DNA of 51,572 nt from positions 1-51,572 of the forward strand of contig JAISWT010000133.1 of the NCBI GenBank assembly GCA_031271005.1, read 5' to 3'. This stretch comes from Prevotellaceae bacterium. GTDB lineage: Bacteria > Bacteroidota > Bacteroidia > Bacteroidales > Paludibacteraceae. The notes under the pieces are model-generated. The model had not been told where the DNA came from, made no database searches, and was given only the letters and a program-made list of their open reading frames with translations. This document shows, piece by piece, positions 43,617 through 51,558 of this stretch. The first letter of the stretch is position 1. Each line of letters opens with the position of its first letter. The translations under genes and the position numbers were made by a program.

Positions 43617-45097
43617 TGTTTCGCTATGCGCTTGTTATTGCTTATATTTTGTGTTTGTTCGGTCAATTTTTGGTTTTGTGATATTTTCCAGTAGCCGCCT
43701 TTGTCCGCGCCTACTCTTTCGAGTATGCCGCGGGATTTGAGTTTGGCGATATTTGCTTTAATCTTACTTTCCGCAATACCAACTATCTCCGATAATTCCT
43801 TTATAGAAATAGTAGAGTTAACTTTTATGTTTTCAATGATTTTTTGTTGATTTACAGACAACTTTTCTGTCCCCTTTTCTGTCCCCTTTTCTGTCCCCTT
43901 TTCTGTCCCCTTTTCTGTCCCCTTTTCAACATTTTCTGGGACATTTTCAATATTTTCATTTTTATCAGTTCTTTCGCTATACAATATCACTTGAAAACCA
44001 TTAAAAACTTCGTTAAAATAGGGTTTTATAACGCCATAATCGCGGCATATCTCTCTTACACGCATAATGCCTGAACCGTAGCGTTCTATTGTCCCTATTT
44101 CTTTAAATGCTTTGGCTATCAGTTTGTTACGAGATTTAGAGGTATAATTTCCCGAAAGTAAATCTTCCACCGTCAAGCCGCCATAAAGTTTTCCGGGGTT
44201 AAAAAACTCAATGCGGTTATCGTAAATCTTGATAATGCTCGCCGAAGAGTCGCGATAGTCGCGGTGGACAATCATATTTATTACAATTTCTCTGATTGCA
44301 TCAAGCGGATAATCAAAACGCTCAATGCGTTGCGGCTCGCCGGTAATAATGTATTCAACTTGCAAATGCTTTTTTATGAACGCAATCGTATTTTCAACTT
44401 CGGAAATCAGGTCTGTATTGAGCGAAATGCTGTCGATTATCATTGTCGGACTTTTGAAGCGCCCAATTTGTATATCGCTTATCGGACAATACTCATTTAC
44501 AAACAACAAATAAGAAGCAAAAGTTATTTTGCCATCTCTAAACAGTTCGAGTTTATTAAGTATTTCTGTATCAGTAAGATTTATTTGATTAAAAAATTCT
44601 TTTTCACGAATTTTGTTAGCAAATTTTGCAATTTTTTGTTCCGACAAGTCATTTAGCGTATGGTTTGGGTCAATATAAAAGTCCCAACTCGAATTTACGG
44701 TTCGCAAATGTTCGTTAGAAATTTCATCAACACTCATTAAATGATTTGAGTTTTTTATGCGTTTATAAAATCTGCCTTTGTAGGCAATTGGCTTGACGGG
44801 GTTTTCCGAAATACAAAAAACGACCACATTTTTATGCTCAATTTCAAGTACTTCTACATTCGGAACAATCTGATTTTGGGTTTTGTTTTTGATTTCATTT
44901 ACCCATTTTTGTACACTTTCCTGCCCGACTGTAACATCTGCTACTTTTCCGTCATCATTCACACCAACATACACTATTCCGCCTTCGGTATTGGCAAAAG
45001 CGCAGAGCGTTTCAATTACCTCATCGTTGAACGAGGTTTTGAACTCAACCGAAATGCCTTCGCCGCGTTGTAATATGTCGGGTATGTTGGTATTCAT
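43613..45097 (-). CDS. AlbA_2/HATPase/winged-helix protein with GTEK repeats (array member 2)
   Basis: A 494-residue paralogue of member 1 with the same domain order: AlbA_2 (~12-130, N-terminal 44 residues almost identical to its neighbours), HATPase-like part ('MIVHRDYRDSSASIIKIYDNRIEFFNPG', 'GSGIMRV'), five GTEK repeats (~392-411), then a winged helix ('STISIKELSEIVGIAESKIKANIAKL') and the tail 'RVGADKGGYWKISQNQ', ending IAKQ. Stop TGA overlaps the ATG of member 1. The tail plus junction is copied at two other places in the array, pointing to tandem duplication. Confidence 0.82.
   Translation of the reverse strand: MNTNIPDILQRGEGISVEFKTSFNDEVIETLCAFANTEGGIVYVGVNDDGKVADVTVGQESVQKWVNEIKNKTQNQIVPNVEVLEIEHKNVVVFCISENPVKPIAYKGRFYKRIKNSNHLMSVDEISNEHLRTVNSSWDFYIDPNHTLNDLSEQKIAKFANKIREKEFFNQINLTDTEILNKLELFRDGKITFASYLLFVNEYCPISDIQIGRFKSPTMIIDSISLNTDLISEVENTIAFIKKHLQVEYIITGEPQRIERFDYPLDAIREIVINMIVHRDYRDSSASIIKIYDNRIEFFNPGKLYGGLTVEDLLSGNYTSKSRNKLIAKAFKEIGTIERYGSGIMRVREICRDYGVIKPYFNEVFNGFQVILYSERTDKNENIENVPENVEKGTEKGTEKGTEKGTEKGTEKLSVNQQKIIENIKVNSTISIKELSEIVGIAESKIKANIAKLKSRGILERVGADKGGYWKISQNQKLTEQTQNISNNKRIAKQ
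43863..43922 (-). repeat. 12-base tandem repeat x5 (GTEK) in array member 2
   Basis: Five perfect copies of ttttctgtcccc (plus strand). Different in sequence from the repeats of the other array members but at the same place, just before the winged helix. Confidence 0.92.
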
Positions 45098-45215
45098 TGT
45101 TTCGTTATGCGCTTGTTATTGCTTCTATTTTGTGTTTGTTCGGTCAATTTTGGTTTTGTGATATTTTCCGGTAGCCGCCTTTGTCTGCGCCTACTCTTTC
45201 GAGCAAGTGGCGGAT
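45098..45215 (-). pseudogene. Orphan 3' tail of an AlbA_2-family gene
   Basis: ~115 bases nearly identical to the 3' ends of members 2 and 4 (ERVGADKGGYRKISQNQN region and the ATGA junction), standing between member 3's stop and member 2's start. It has no gene body. It keeps the stop that overlaps member 2's ATG, so it marks the site where an earlier array member was replaced. Confidence 0.7.
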
Positions 45216-45221
45216 TAGTTA

Positions 45222-46652
45222 CTATTTTTGCGTATTTATATTTTTTAATTCTTTTCCTTTTTCTGTCAGTCGATATTTTTGCAAGCGGCTGTTGGGTTTG
45301 TCGGGTGCAGTCATTTCTATTAAACCTGCTTTGAGGGCGGGTTGAATGTAATTTACGAAAACTTTATGCCTTTGCTTTTGATTTAATAATGTCTGTATCT
45401 CTTTTGTTGTCAAATAGGCATCTGTCATTACAGATAACAACTTTCCGACTTGTACCCCGACTTGTACCCCAACTTGTACCCCAACTGTATCACTTGTCAT
45501 ACCACCTGTTGTATCGCCCGATTTTTGTTTTGTGTACGAAAGCGTAACCATTAAACCACCGCCAATTTCCTGAAAATCAATTTTCATTGTCGGATACGAT
45601 GCCAATGCCTGACGAATCCGCAAAAAACCGCTTCCGTATTTTTCGATGTCGCCTGTCAGATAAAACGCTTCTGCAAGCAGTTTATTGCGGGCGTAAGCAG
45701 GGTACGAATCCGTTTTCAGGTCTTCCACTGTGAGGTCGTTGTGCAATTTTCCCGGATTAAAAAAAGTGATGTAATTGTCAAAAATTTTGATTTGAATATC
45801 AGCCGAACTCAAATAATCGCGGTGAATTACGGCATTTAAAATCAGTTCGCGTAGCGCTTCGAGCGGATATTCCGGAATCTCGGTTCGTTGCGTAGTTTGT
45901 CCCGTGATTTCGTAAGCAAATTTTATCTGCGCAATAAAATAACGCATTGTTTGCTCAACCGCCTCAAACAGCGGCAAGCGAAAAATTCGGTCGTCGATAA
46001 TTCTGTCTGGACTTTTCAAGCGCCCAATATGCAGATTGTAGGTAATATCTTCTTTTGAAAAAAGCAACAAAGCCGCGTTTGTAATTTTACCGTTGTTGAT
46101 AAGTTTCAATTTTTTCAAATCATCTTCGAGTATTCCGGACAGGTGAAAACGTCCAATTTGATTAACCTTGTCTATAAATTTTTGCACTTTTTGCCAGTCG
46201 AGGTCATCGTGCGTGGTGTTGGCTGCCGGATATGAATCCCACGAAACCTGCAACGACTGCATACTCAAATCTGCAATTTCGACAGGCGAAAGTTGATGAT
46301 TTGAATTTTTTACACGCTTAAAATATCGCCCGCGACACGCGATTGGCTTAACAGGAAATTCCGGAACGGAAAACTCGACAATATCAATCCCTTTATAATC
46401 AACAATTTCGGTATTGGCAATAATAGCAGGTTGTGTTTTGTTTTTAATTTCGTTGAGCCACGTTTGCAAAGTTTCTTTTCCGACACTCACGCCGACTACT
46501 TTTCCGTCGTCATTCACACCCACATACACCGTTCCGCCTTCGGTATTGGCAAAAGCGCAGAGCGTTTCAATTACCTCATCGTTGAACGAGGTTTTGAACT
46601 CAACCGAAATGCCTTCGCCGCGTTGTAATATGTCGGGTATGTTGATATTCAT
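45222..46652 (-). CDS. AlbA_2/HATPase/winged-helix protein with VGVQ repeats (array member 3)
   Basis: A 476-residue paralogue. The N-terminal ~70 residues are nearly identical to member 1 (including 'GVSVGKETLQTWLNEIKNKT'), but the HATPase part is more diverged ('NAVIHRDYLSSADIQIKIFDNYITFFNPG', 'GSGFLRI'). The linker has three VGVQ units (~391-402), followed by a different C-terminal winged helix ('TKEIQTLLNQKQRHKVFVNYIQPALKAGLIEMT', 'YRLTEKGKEL'). So the front end is shared by recent exchange and the body has a separate history: a mosaic. It replaces the usual tail, which survives as the orphan piece after it. Confidence 0.82.
   Translation of the reverse strand: MNINIPDILQRGEGISVEFKTSFNDEVIETLCAFANTEGGTVYVGVNDDGKVVGVSVGKETLQTWLNEIKNKTQPAIIANTEIVDYKGIDIVEFSVPEFPVKPIACRGRYFKRVKNSNHQLSPVEIADLSMQSLQVSWDSYPAANTTHDDLDWQKVQKFIDKVNQIGRFHLSGILEDDLKKLKLINNGKITNAALLLFSKEDITYNLHIGRLKSPDRIIDDRIFRLPLFEAVEQTMRYFIAQIKFAYEITGQTTQRTEIPEYPLEALRELILNAVIHRDYLSSADIQIKIFDNYITFFNPGKLHNDLTVEDLKTDSYPAYARNKLLAEAFYLTGDIEKYGSGFLRIRQALASYPTMKIDFQEIGGGLMVTLSYTKQKSGDTTGGMTSDTVGVQVGVQVGVQVGKLLSVMTDAYLTTKEIQTLLNQKQRHKVFVNYIQPALKAGLIEMTAPDKPNSRLQKYRLTEKGKELKNINTQK
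45445..45480 (-). repeat. 12-base tandem repeat x3 (VGVQ) in array member 3
   Basis: Copies of cc(g/a)acttgtacc, three units plus a partial one. Same position and period as in the two other full members, but unrelated base sequence. Confidence 0.88.
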
Positions 46653-46698
46653 TGTTTCGCTATGCGCTTGTTATTGCTTATATTTTGTGTTTATTCGG

Positions 46699-47361
46699 TC
46701 AATTTTGGTTTTGGGATATTTTCCGGTAGCCGCCTTTGTCTGCGCCTACTCTTTCGAGCAAGCCATTCTCTTTTAGCAATTTTATATTTTTCTCAATGGT
46801 TTTTATAGATAAACCTATCGTCTCGGCTAACTCATTTTGCGTAATAGAAGAATTATTTGCAATTAGTTCTATAATTTTCACCCTACTTTTTTGGTCTTTT
46901 TGCAGGTCTTTCCCATCCACATTCATAAATTTGTCAATCTCTGCTGCATTTTCGTTTCTATCTAAAAACATTGTAAAAGCGTTGTTTTCTGTTGTGAAAT
47001 GCGGTGCAGCGATATTCGCTTCTTTCAAATAATCTACAATATTCAAAATGCCGCGCCCCCAAGTTTCCACATATCCGGCGTGGAAAAATGTTTTGGCAAT
47101 CAATCGGTTGCGAGGAAAAGACGAATGTTCGCGCAGTAAATTTTCGGTTGTAAGTTGCGCAGGCAAGGCGCCGTAATTCCACAGTGAAATGCTTTTATCG
47201 TAAATCCGCATAAAAATTGCCGAAGTATTTGCGTAATCGCGGTGCATAATGGCGTTGGGAATTGCCTCTCGCATTGCTTTTTCGGGAATTTCTAATTGTT
47301 CAATAGTTTTGAGATATTCATCTCGCCACGATTCTTTATATTCTACGGTTTGCGATTCCAT
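46699..47361 (-). pseudogene. AlbA_2-family gene with a large internal deletion (array member 4)
   Basis: A 220-residue frame. The first 18 residues (MESQTVEYKESWRDEYLK) are a typical AlbA_2 start, but it jumps straight to 'TIEQLEIPEKAMREAIPNAIMHRDY', the HATPase-like region ~250 residues further on in the paralogues. The remainder is intact ('GRGILNIVDYL', winged helix 'SITQNELAETIGLSIKTIEKNIKLL', tail 'RVGADKGGYRKI'). One missing base in an A-run (four A instead of five) gives the early stop after SQNQN. I start at 47361; the frame from 47424 would overlap the promoter. A short protein may still be made. Confidence 0.7.
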
Positions 47362-47394
47362 TTGTTGTTTGTTTTGTAAAATATTACATCGGCA

Positions 47395-47402
47395 CAAAAG
47401 TA
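47395..47402 (-). promoter_or_regulatory. -7 box (TACTTTTG) heading the AlbA_2 array
   Basis: The minus strand reads TACTTTTG 34 bases before the ATG at 47361. No other good box was seen inside the array, whose members overlap or nearly abut. Confidence 0.5.
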
Positions 47403-47429
47403 CAAAATTTTTCTTAAAAAACATCGTTT

Positions 47430-47446
47430 GTAAAGCGCGTCTTTAC
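47430..47446. repeat. Shortened copy of the gtagagacg palindrome
   Basis: gtaaagcgcgtctttac is the palindromic element of 23613 and 49419 with its middle deleted. It lies 5 bases from the MITE-like element at 47451. Confidence 0.5.
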
Positions 47447-47450
47447 CACA

Positions 47451-47571
47451 GGGAACTCCTAAAAATTAGATTATTTTAGGCGGACAAGTTTTCAAAAGCG
47501 CAGTTTACTGATGTAAATGAGCATTTTGAAAATGAAGTCCAACGACAAATAAGCAGTTTTTAGGAGTTCCC
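47451..47571. mobile_element. MITE-like element, 121 bp, ends gggaactcctaaaaa
   Basis: Perfect 15-base terminal inverted repeats: gggaactcctaaaaa at 47451-47465 and its reverse complement at 47557-47571. No coding capacity. Its right end recurs as a truncated copy at 29461-29507; weaker pieces occur at ~8929-8944 and ~41009-41025. It separates the AlbA_2 array promoter from a GT4 gene remnant. Confidence 0.7.
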
Positions 47572-47577
47572 CGCAGT

Positions 47578-47664
47578 TTATTTTACGGCTTCCAACAAAT
47601 TTCCCGCCGCTTTTTCAATGGAAAAATACTTTTGAAATGCGCGGAAAGCATTTTCGCGCATTTT
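47578..47664 (-). pseudogene. Orphan 3' end of a GT4-type gene
   Basis: The minus strand reads MRENAFRAFQKYFSIEKA, then AGNLLEAVK and stop, clearly homologous to the C-terminus of the GT4 at 48974 (MGENAFRAFEKCFSIENA). Only ~28 codons remain. It begins ~25 bases after the ATPase stop at 47689, so the ATPase gene sits between an intact GT4 end and this GT4 end. Confidence 0.7.
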
Positions 47665-47688
47665 GTTTTTCTAAATGTTTTTTATGCT

Positions 47689-48876
47689 TCAATAAAGCAT
47701 TCCAAACAGCCAAAGCGGAATTTTGTTTTTGTGTCCTATTTCAATATCATCGGCAACCACAAAACTGTTTGGAATGTCTTTTATTTGGTCGAAGGTTTTC
47801 CCTTTTCCGCCAACTTCAAAAGTGTATTTATCAACAATAAAATCGCCTTGCGGCGCAAGCGTCACGTTTGCGATGGCATTCAGTTGGTTTACAAAAAATG
47901 TTTCTCTCGCACTGCCAACGTTGGCATTTTCGCCGAACACATAAGCCAGATTGGTGTTATTGAGCAATACTTTATCGGGTTTGGTCAAATCGCCAATGGT
48001 TTTGTTTTTGTACGAAATCAGGTTTAATAATTTTGCATTGGCTAAAAACGACAGATATTTAACAGTGTTATTTCTATTGGTGTTTATTGCAGCGCTTAAA
48101 TCTGTAATTTTTGGAGTGTAAGGAACCAATGCCGAAAGAATTGCCAACAGTTTTTTTATTTTGTGCCGCGATTCAAATTCAATATTTTCAATAGAAGGAA
48201 TATCAACATCAATCACGTTGTTGATTGCTTCTTGCAGTTTTATTTCATATTTTTTCAATCCTTCTTTATAGAAAAAATAATAGCCGTTTTTGAGATATTT
48301 TTTGAAAAGAGGCATTATTTTGATATTTTCAGTAATTTGAAAAGCAATATTTTGGTGATTTTCAACAATTTCATTTAAAGAAAGCGCCGGAAATTCTCCG
48401 ATTTTTTCAAACTGTAAAAATTCTCTAAACGACAGCCCTTCCAAAGTTTCATAAACCACCCTTCTTGAAAGGTCAGCCGTTGATTTATAAATCTGCAAAA
48501 GCGAAGAACCCGTAAAAACCACTTTCAATTTTTGAAAACTGTCGTAAATATTTTTTATTTCTGTTGCCCAATTAGGATAATGGTGAATTTCGTCCAAAAA
48601 CAGGTGCGTTCCGCCATTCATATAAAACTCGTCTGCCAACTCAAAAATGCTGTGATTGGCAAACCAAGCGTTGTCCAAACTTGCAAAAAGCGCCTGATTT
48701 TTATCTGCAAATGTAGTTTTTATATGTTGAAGCAACATTGTGGTTTTTCCAACGCCCTTTGCCCCAATAATGGCTATACAACGCTCATTCCAATCAATAT
48801 TCGGATATAGATAACGAAACGTTTGCGAATCTGTTTCCTGCAACAATCTCAGATAAATTTTTACTAAACTTTCCAT
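47689..48876 (-). CDS. AAA_14-type ATPase with DUF4143-like C-terminus
   Basis: A 395-residue ATPase. 'FRYLYPNIDWNERCIAIIGAKGVGKTTMLLQH' region holds Walker A (GAKGVGKT, ~38-45), Walker B is 'THLFLDEIHHYPNWATEI' (~88-105), sensor 'LKVVFTGSSLLQIYKS', 'EGLSFREFLQFEKIG'. The C-terminal half has a winged-helix-like part ('TDLSAAINTNRNNTVKYLSFL') and a shortened nuclease-like end ('DFIVDKYTFEVGGKGKTFDQI', E-V-G in place of E-x-K). Start at 48876 (MESLVKI) because 48894 lies in the promoter box. Paired 26-base repeats cover the promoter. The fragment at 51.4 kb is from a close relative. Confidence 0.82.
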   Translation of the reverse strand: MESLVKIYLRLLQETDSQTFRYLYPNIDWNERCIAIIGAKGVGKTTMLLQHIKTTFADKNQALFASLDNAWFANHSIFELADEFYMNGGTHLFLDEIHHYPNWATEIKNIYDSFQKLKVVFTGSSLLQIYKSTADLSRRVVYETLEGLSFREFLQFEKIGEFPALSLNEIVENHQNIAFQITENIKIMPLFKKYLKNGYYFFYKEGLKKYEIKLQEAINNVIDVDIPSIENIEFESRHKIKKLLAILSALVPYTPKITDLSAAINTNRNNTVKYLSFLANAKLLNLISYKNKTIGDLTKPDKVLLNNTNLAYVFGENANVGSARETFFVNQLNAIANVTLAPQGDFIVDKYTFEVGGKGKTFDQIKDIPNSFVVADDIEIGHKNKIPLWLFGMLY

Positions 48877-48891
48877 ATAAAATATTTTTTG

Positions 48892-48959
48892 CAAAGATAC
48901 AAAATGTTTTTTATAAATAGCAAAAATTTACAAAAAATGTTTCTTATAAATAGCAAAAA
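48892..48959 (-). promoter_or_regulatory. Promoter with paired 26-base direct repeats
   Basis: The minus-strand box TATCTTTG (48892-48899) has TTTTTG 21 bases upstream. Two copies of a 26-base sequence (beginning aaaatgtttt, ending tagcaaaaa; one mismatch) lie at 48901-48926 and 48934-48959, 33 bases apart. The nearer copy covers the -33 element. Confidence 0.6.
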
Positions 48960-48973
48960 CATGAGTTAAAATT

Positions 48974-50155
48974 TCAAGCAGCAAAAATTGCATCAATCAA
49001 TTTTTTCGCCGCGTTTTCTATTGAAAAACATTTCTCAAAAGCGCGGAAAGCGTTTTCTCCCATTGTAGCCTTTGTTTCGGGGTGCAAAGATAGGAATTTT
49101 TTTAACTGTTCAAAAACTTCGTTTTCGGTATCGTTGCAGACCAAACCGCCATTTTCGCCTGCAATTTCGCGCCAGATGTTTATTTTATCTGTTATTAAAA
49201 CAGGCTTTCGGCAAGCCATCGCTTCTACTATGGCAATTCCAAAATTTTCCTGATGCGAAGGCAAAACAAAACATTCGCAATTGTAAAACGCGCCCCATTT
49301 GCTGTCGCCAGAGAGCATTCCGGCAAAAATTATATTTTGATTATTTTCGGCTAAATTTTGCATTTCTTTGGCGTAATCGCTCTCCAACGGTCCGGCAATA
49401 ATCAGTTGCGGCAATTCTGTAGAGACGTGGCATACCGCGTCTTTACCAATGTTATTATACGCTTTTATCAGCAAATCCACACCTTTTTTTTCGTGAATAC
49501 GGCTGAGAAAAAGAATAAACGGTTTGCCGTTCCACTGCGGAACTTTTTCGGCAAAGGCGGCAGTCATCGTTTCGGTGTATGCAGGCGGGGACTGTACACC
49601 GTAAGAAATGTTGATTTCGCGTTTTGGATGGTAATTGCCGAAGGTTGTCCGCGCCAAAAGCATTTCCTCCTCGCAGGTAAAAAGTATGCCGTCAGCCGAA
49701 TTGATAACGTTATTTTCAATTAGCCGCCAATAAATTTCATTTCTTGGCGCCTTTAATTTCCGTTCTTTTGCCCGCTGAAAATAGGGGTCTAACATTCCGT
49801 GCGGCATTACAAAAAGTTTGGGAAACGCCGTGTGCGTTTTTTTGTACTTTTTCCATGCTCTTACCGCTGCGTAACTGTGATAAAGCCACAAACCGTGAAC
49901 GATTACAACATCGTAATTGCCAAGATTTTCAAGCAGCCATGGCACAAGTTTTGGGTTGCAAGCCCACACAGTTTTTGCCTTACCGAGCGCAACAACCTTA
50001 AAGTCGTAGTCGTTCAGATAGGGCGCGTCGGGGCTGTCAAAACTGACAACATCATTCAATCCCAAATGCGACACCCCAAAAATAATATCGCGCACGGCAG
50101 CGCACACGCCGCCTGTTTTGGGGTTCATTGAGGTTATGAGGTGAAGGAGTTTCAT
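48974..50155 (-). CDS. Glycosyltransferase family 4
   Basis: A 393-residue GT-B enzyme. 'MKLLHLITSMNPKTGGVCAAV' opens the N-domain; the C-domain has 'FILFLSRIHEKKGVDLLIKAY' (~215-235) and 'HQENFGIAIVEAMACRKPVLI' (~305-325). It likely works on surface polysaccharide. The 28-base palindrome at 49419-49446 is translated in frame (within CHVSTELPQ, ~237-247). I start at 50155; the frame from 50191 would overlap the upstream acyltransferase end. An AAA ATPase gene follows 97 bases after its stop. Confidence 0.86.
   Translation of the reverse strand: MKLLHLITSMNPKTGGVCAAVRDIIFGVSHLGLNDVVSFDSPDAPYLNDYDFKVVALGKAKTVWACNPKLVPWLLENLGNYDVVIVHGLWLYHSYAAVRAWKKYKKTHTAFPKLFVMPHGMLDPYFQRAKERKLKAPRNEIYWRLIENNVINSADGILFTCEEEMLLARTTFGNYHPKREINISYGVQSPPAYTETMTAAFAEKVPQWNGKPFILFLSRIHEKKGVDLLIKAYNNIGKDAVCHVSTELPQLIIAGPLESDYAKEMQNLAENNQNIIFAGMLSGDSKWGAFYNCECFVLPSHQENFGIAIVEAMACRKPVLITDKINIWREIAGENGGLVCNDTENEVFEQLKKFLSLHPETKATMGENAFRAFEKCFSIENAAKKLIDAIFAA
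49419..49446. repeat. 28-base palindromic element inside the GT4 gene
   Basis: Starts gtagagacgtggcat and ends accgcgtctttac; arms pair with one mismatch. Same length and layout as the copy in the GT2 gene at 23613. Confidence 0.65.
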
Positions 50156-50165
50156 AAATAATTTT

Positions 50166-51223
50166 TTATCTTCCGCCGACAAGTATTGCATAAAACTTCG
50201 GCAAGTATTTTTTCAAAATTGTTGCTATAACAACTGCTGCAATCATAAAAATAAATGGCGAAACAAGATATGATACAAGATAACCCATTGAGTTTTTGCC
50301 AATTACAAATACAATCAGTTTGCGGACAATGTTTAAAGTCGGTTCGTGAAACAAGTAAATAAAAAACGTAAAACTGCAAATTTTAGACATCCATAAATGA
50401 TTTTCCAGCAAAAAATTTGCAGGAATAAAATTATCATATAACATCCACAATGCCAAAATTCCCAAAAAAATTATTGGAATTTGCAGATAATCCCAAAGTA
50501 CAAAATCGGGCAAAAATAATTGAACAACACACAAAATCAGAAACACAACTGTTAAAATTACCCCCCCCATTTAACATCTATTGACATTGTTTTTGGTTTG
50601 AGTTGAGTTAAATATGCACCCAAAGAAAACCAAAGCAAAGCATAAACAGGAAAAAACTCTTTTGAAACAATAAAGTTAAGCACAAAAACAACCAACAACC
50701 AAGACCATTTTAGATATTTCAGTGCGTAATACAGCAACGGTGAAATAGCAACTAAAATCATCAAATCGCGTAAAAACCACAGTTGAAATGCCACAGGCGA
50801 GCCAGATTCTGTCCGCCATAAAATTTCGTAAAGCATTACAGTCCATTTCTTTGCAAAAAGCGCATCTAAATTCCCGTTCATAAACCGTTCAACACCGGGA
50901 ATTAAACCAAGTATTAAAAAGAACAGCACAAAAAAAGCACTTGCAATTATGTATGGAACAAGCAAAGTGCGCACCCGCTTTTTAATTTTTGCAAACACAG
51001 AACGCACTCCGTCAGGCACTTTAAGGAAAAATAGCCAGCCGGAAATCACAAAGAACAGCGGCACAGCACAGCGCCCAATCATTCCTGAAATGAATTTTTG
51101 AACATTGTCATTAAGTGTCATTCCTGCAATTTCATCAGCGTGAAACCCTGAATGAATATAGAGTACCAAAATGATTGATACGGTAGAAAGAATTTTAATT
51201 TTGTCACTAATATATTGATTCAT
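50166..51223 (-). pseudogene. Acyltransferase-3 family membrane protein, split at a G8 tract (phase-off?)
   Basis: Two overlapping frames form one acyltransferase-3 (O-acetyltransferase) gene. 51223-50558 gives ~221 residues with the family N-terminus ('KILSTVSIILVLYIHSGFH', with the conserved His), 'RCAVPLFFVISGWLFF' and 'LWFLRDLMILV'. 50570-50166 gives the remaining helices ('FTFFIYLFHEPTLNIVRKL'). They meet at eight G (coding strand) and the first frame stops just after it. Nine or six G would join them. Homopolymer G tracts of this kind switch surface genes on and off elsewhere. It precedes the GT4 gene by ~11 bases. A sequencing or assembly error is the main alternative. Confidence 0.75.
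50561..50568. repeat. C8/G8 homopolymer at the acyltransferase frameshift
   Basis: Eight consecutive C on plus (G on the coding strand), the only such run noticed in this AT-rich region, exactly where the reading frame breaks. Confidence 0.9.
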
Positions 51224-51419
51224 AAAATTGATTTTGCATTATTTTCCATTTGTTTTAGCACGTTTGCGCGTTTTTTTTTCTGTTAAAACATCTTCTATTG
51301 AATTATATATTCTGCTGGAAAACAGATTGTTAAACACATTTTCGACATTCAACGCCACAGCAATTTTTACCAAAAAAACAACGAAATTTCACCTGTCCGC
51401 TCAAAGCGGCAACACGTTT
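51224..51419. other. Spacer between the acyltransferase and an ATPase fragment
   Basis: The minus strand holds an open stretch (~51240-51384) with protein-like composition (KIAVALNVENVFNNLF), no start codon of its own and no recognised family. It may be a remnant of a gene between the ATPase fragment and the acyltransferase. Confidence 0.3.
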
Positions 51420-51533
51420 TTATAGCCGTATCCAATATCGGCTGTTCCAATTGATTTTTGGCAAAAGATAACGCTTAAAATTCAAAGAAGTTTTGCGTAA
51501 ATTTTCTTCAAAACTTTGATATAATTCTTTCAT
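51420..51533 (-). pseudogene. N-terminal fragment of an AAA_14-type ATPase
   Basis: A 37-codon frame (MKELYQSFEENLRKTSLNFK, then RYLLPKINWNSRYWIRL and stop) resembles the start of the ATPase at 47689 (FRYLYPNIDWNERCIAI) up to just before Walker A. Then it stops; no P-loop follows in any frame. It keeps a promoter box 18 bases upstream. It appears to be the front end of a seventh ATPase gene whose body is lost. Confidence 0.55.
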
Positions 51534-51550
51534 ATTCAAAAATTTTCGGG

Positions 51551-51558
51551 CAAAGATA
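51551..51558 (-). promoter_or_regulatory. -7 box (TATCTTTG) of the ATPase fragment
   Basis: The minus strand reads TATCTTTG followed by gcccg, 18 bases before the ATG of the fragment. It may now serve the acyltransferase gene ~330 bases downstream. The window ends here, so upstream repeats cannot be judged. Confidence 0.5.

Noticed and set aside
42456..43922. 12-base arrays considered as a CRISPR or spacer array
   Set aside because: The units are contiguous with no spacers and lie in frame inside coding genes.
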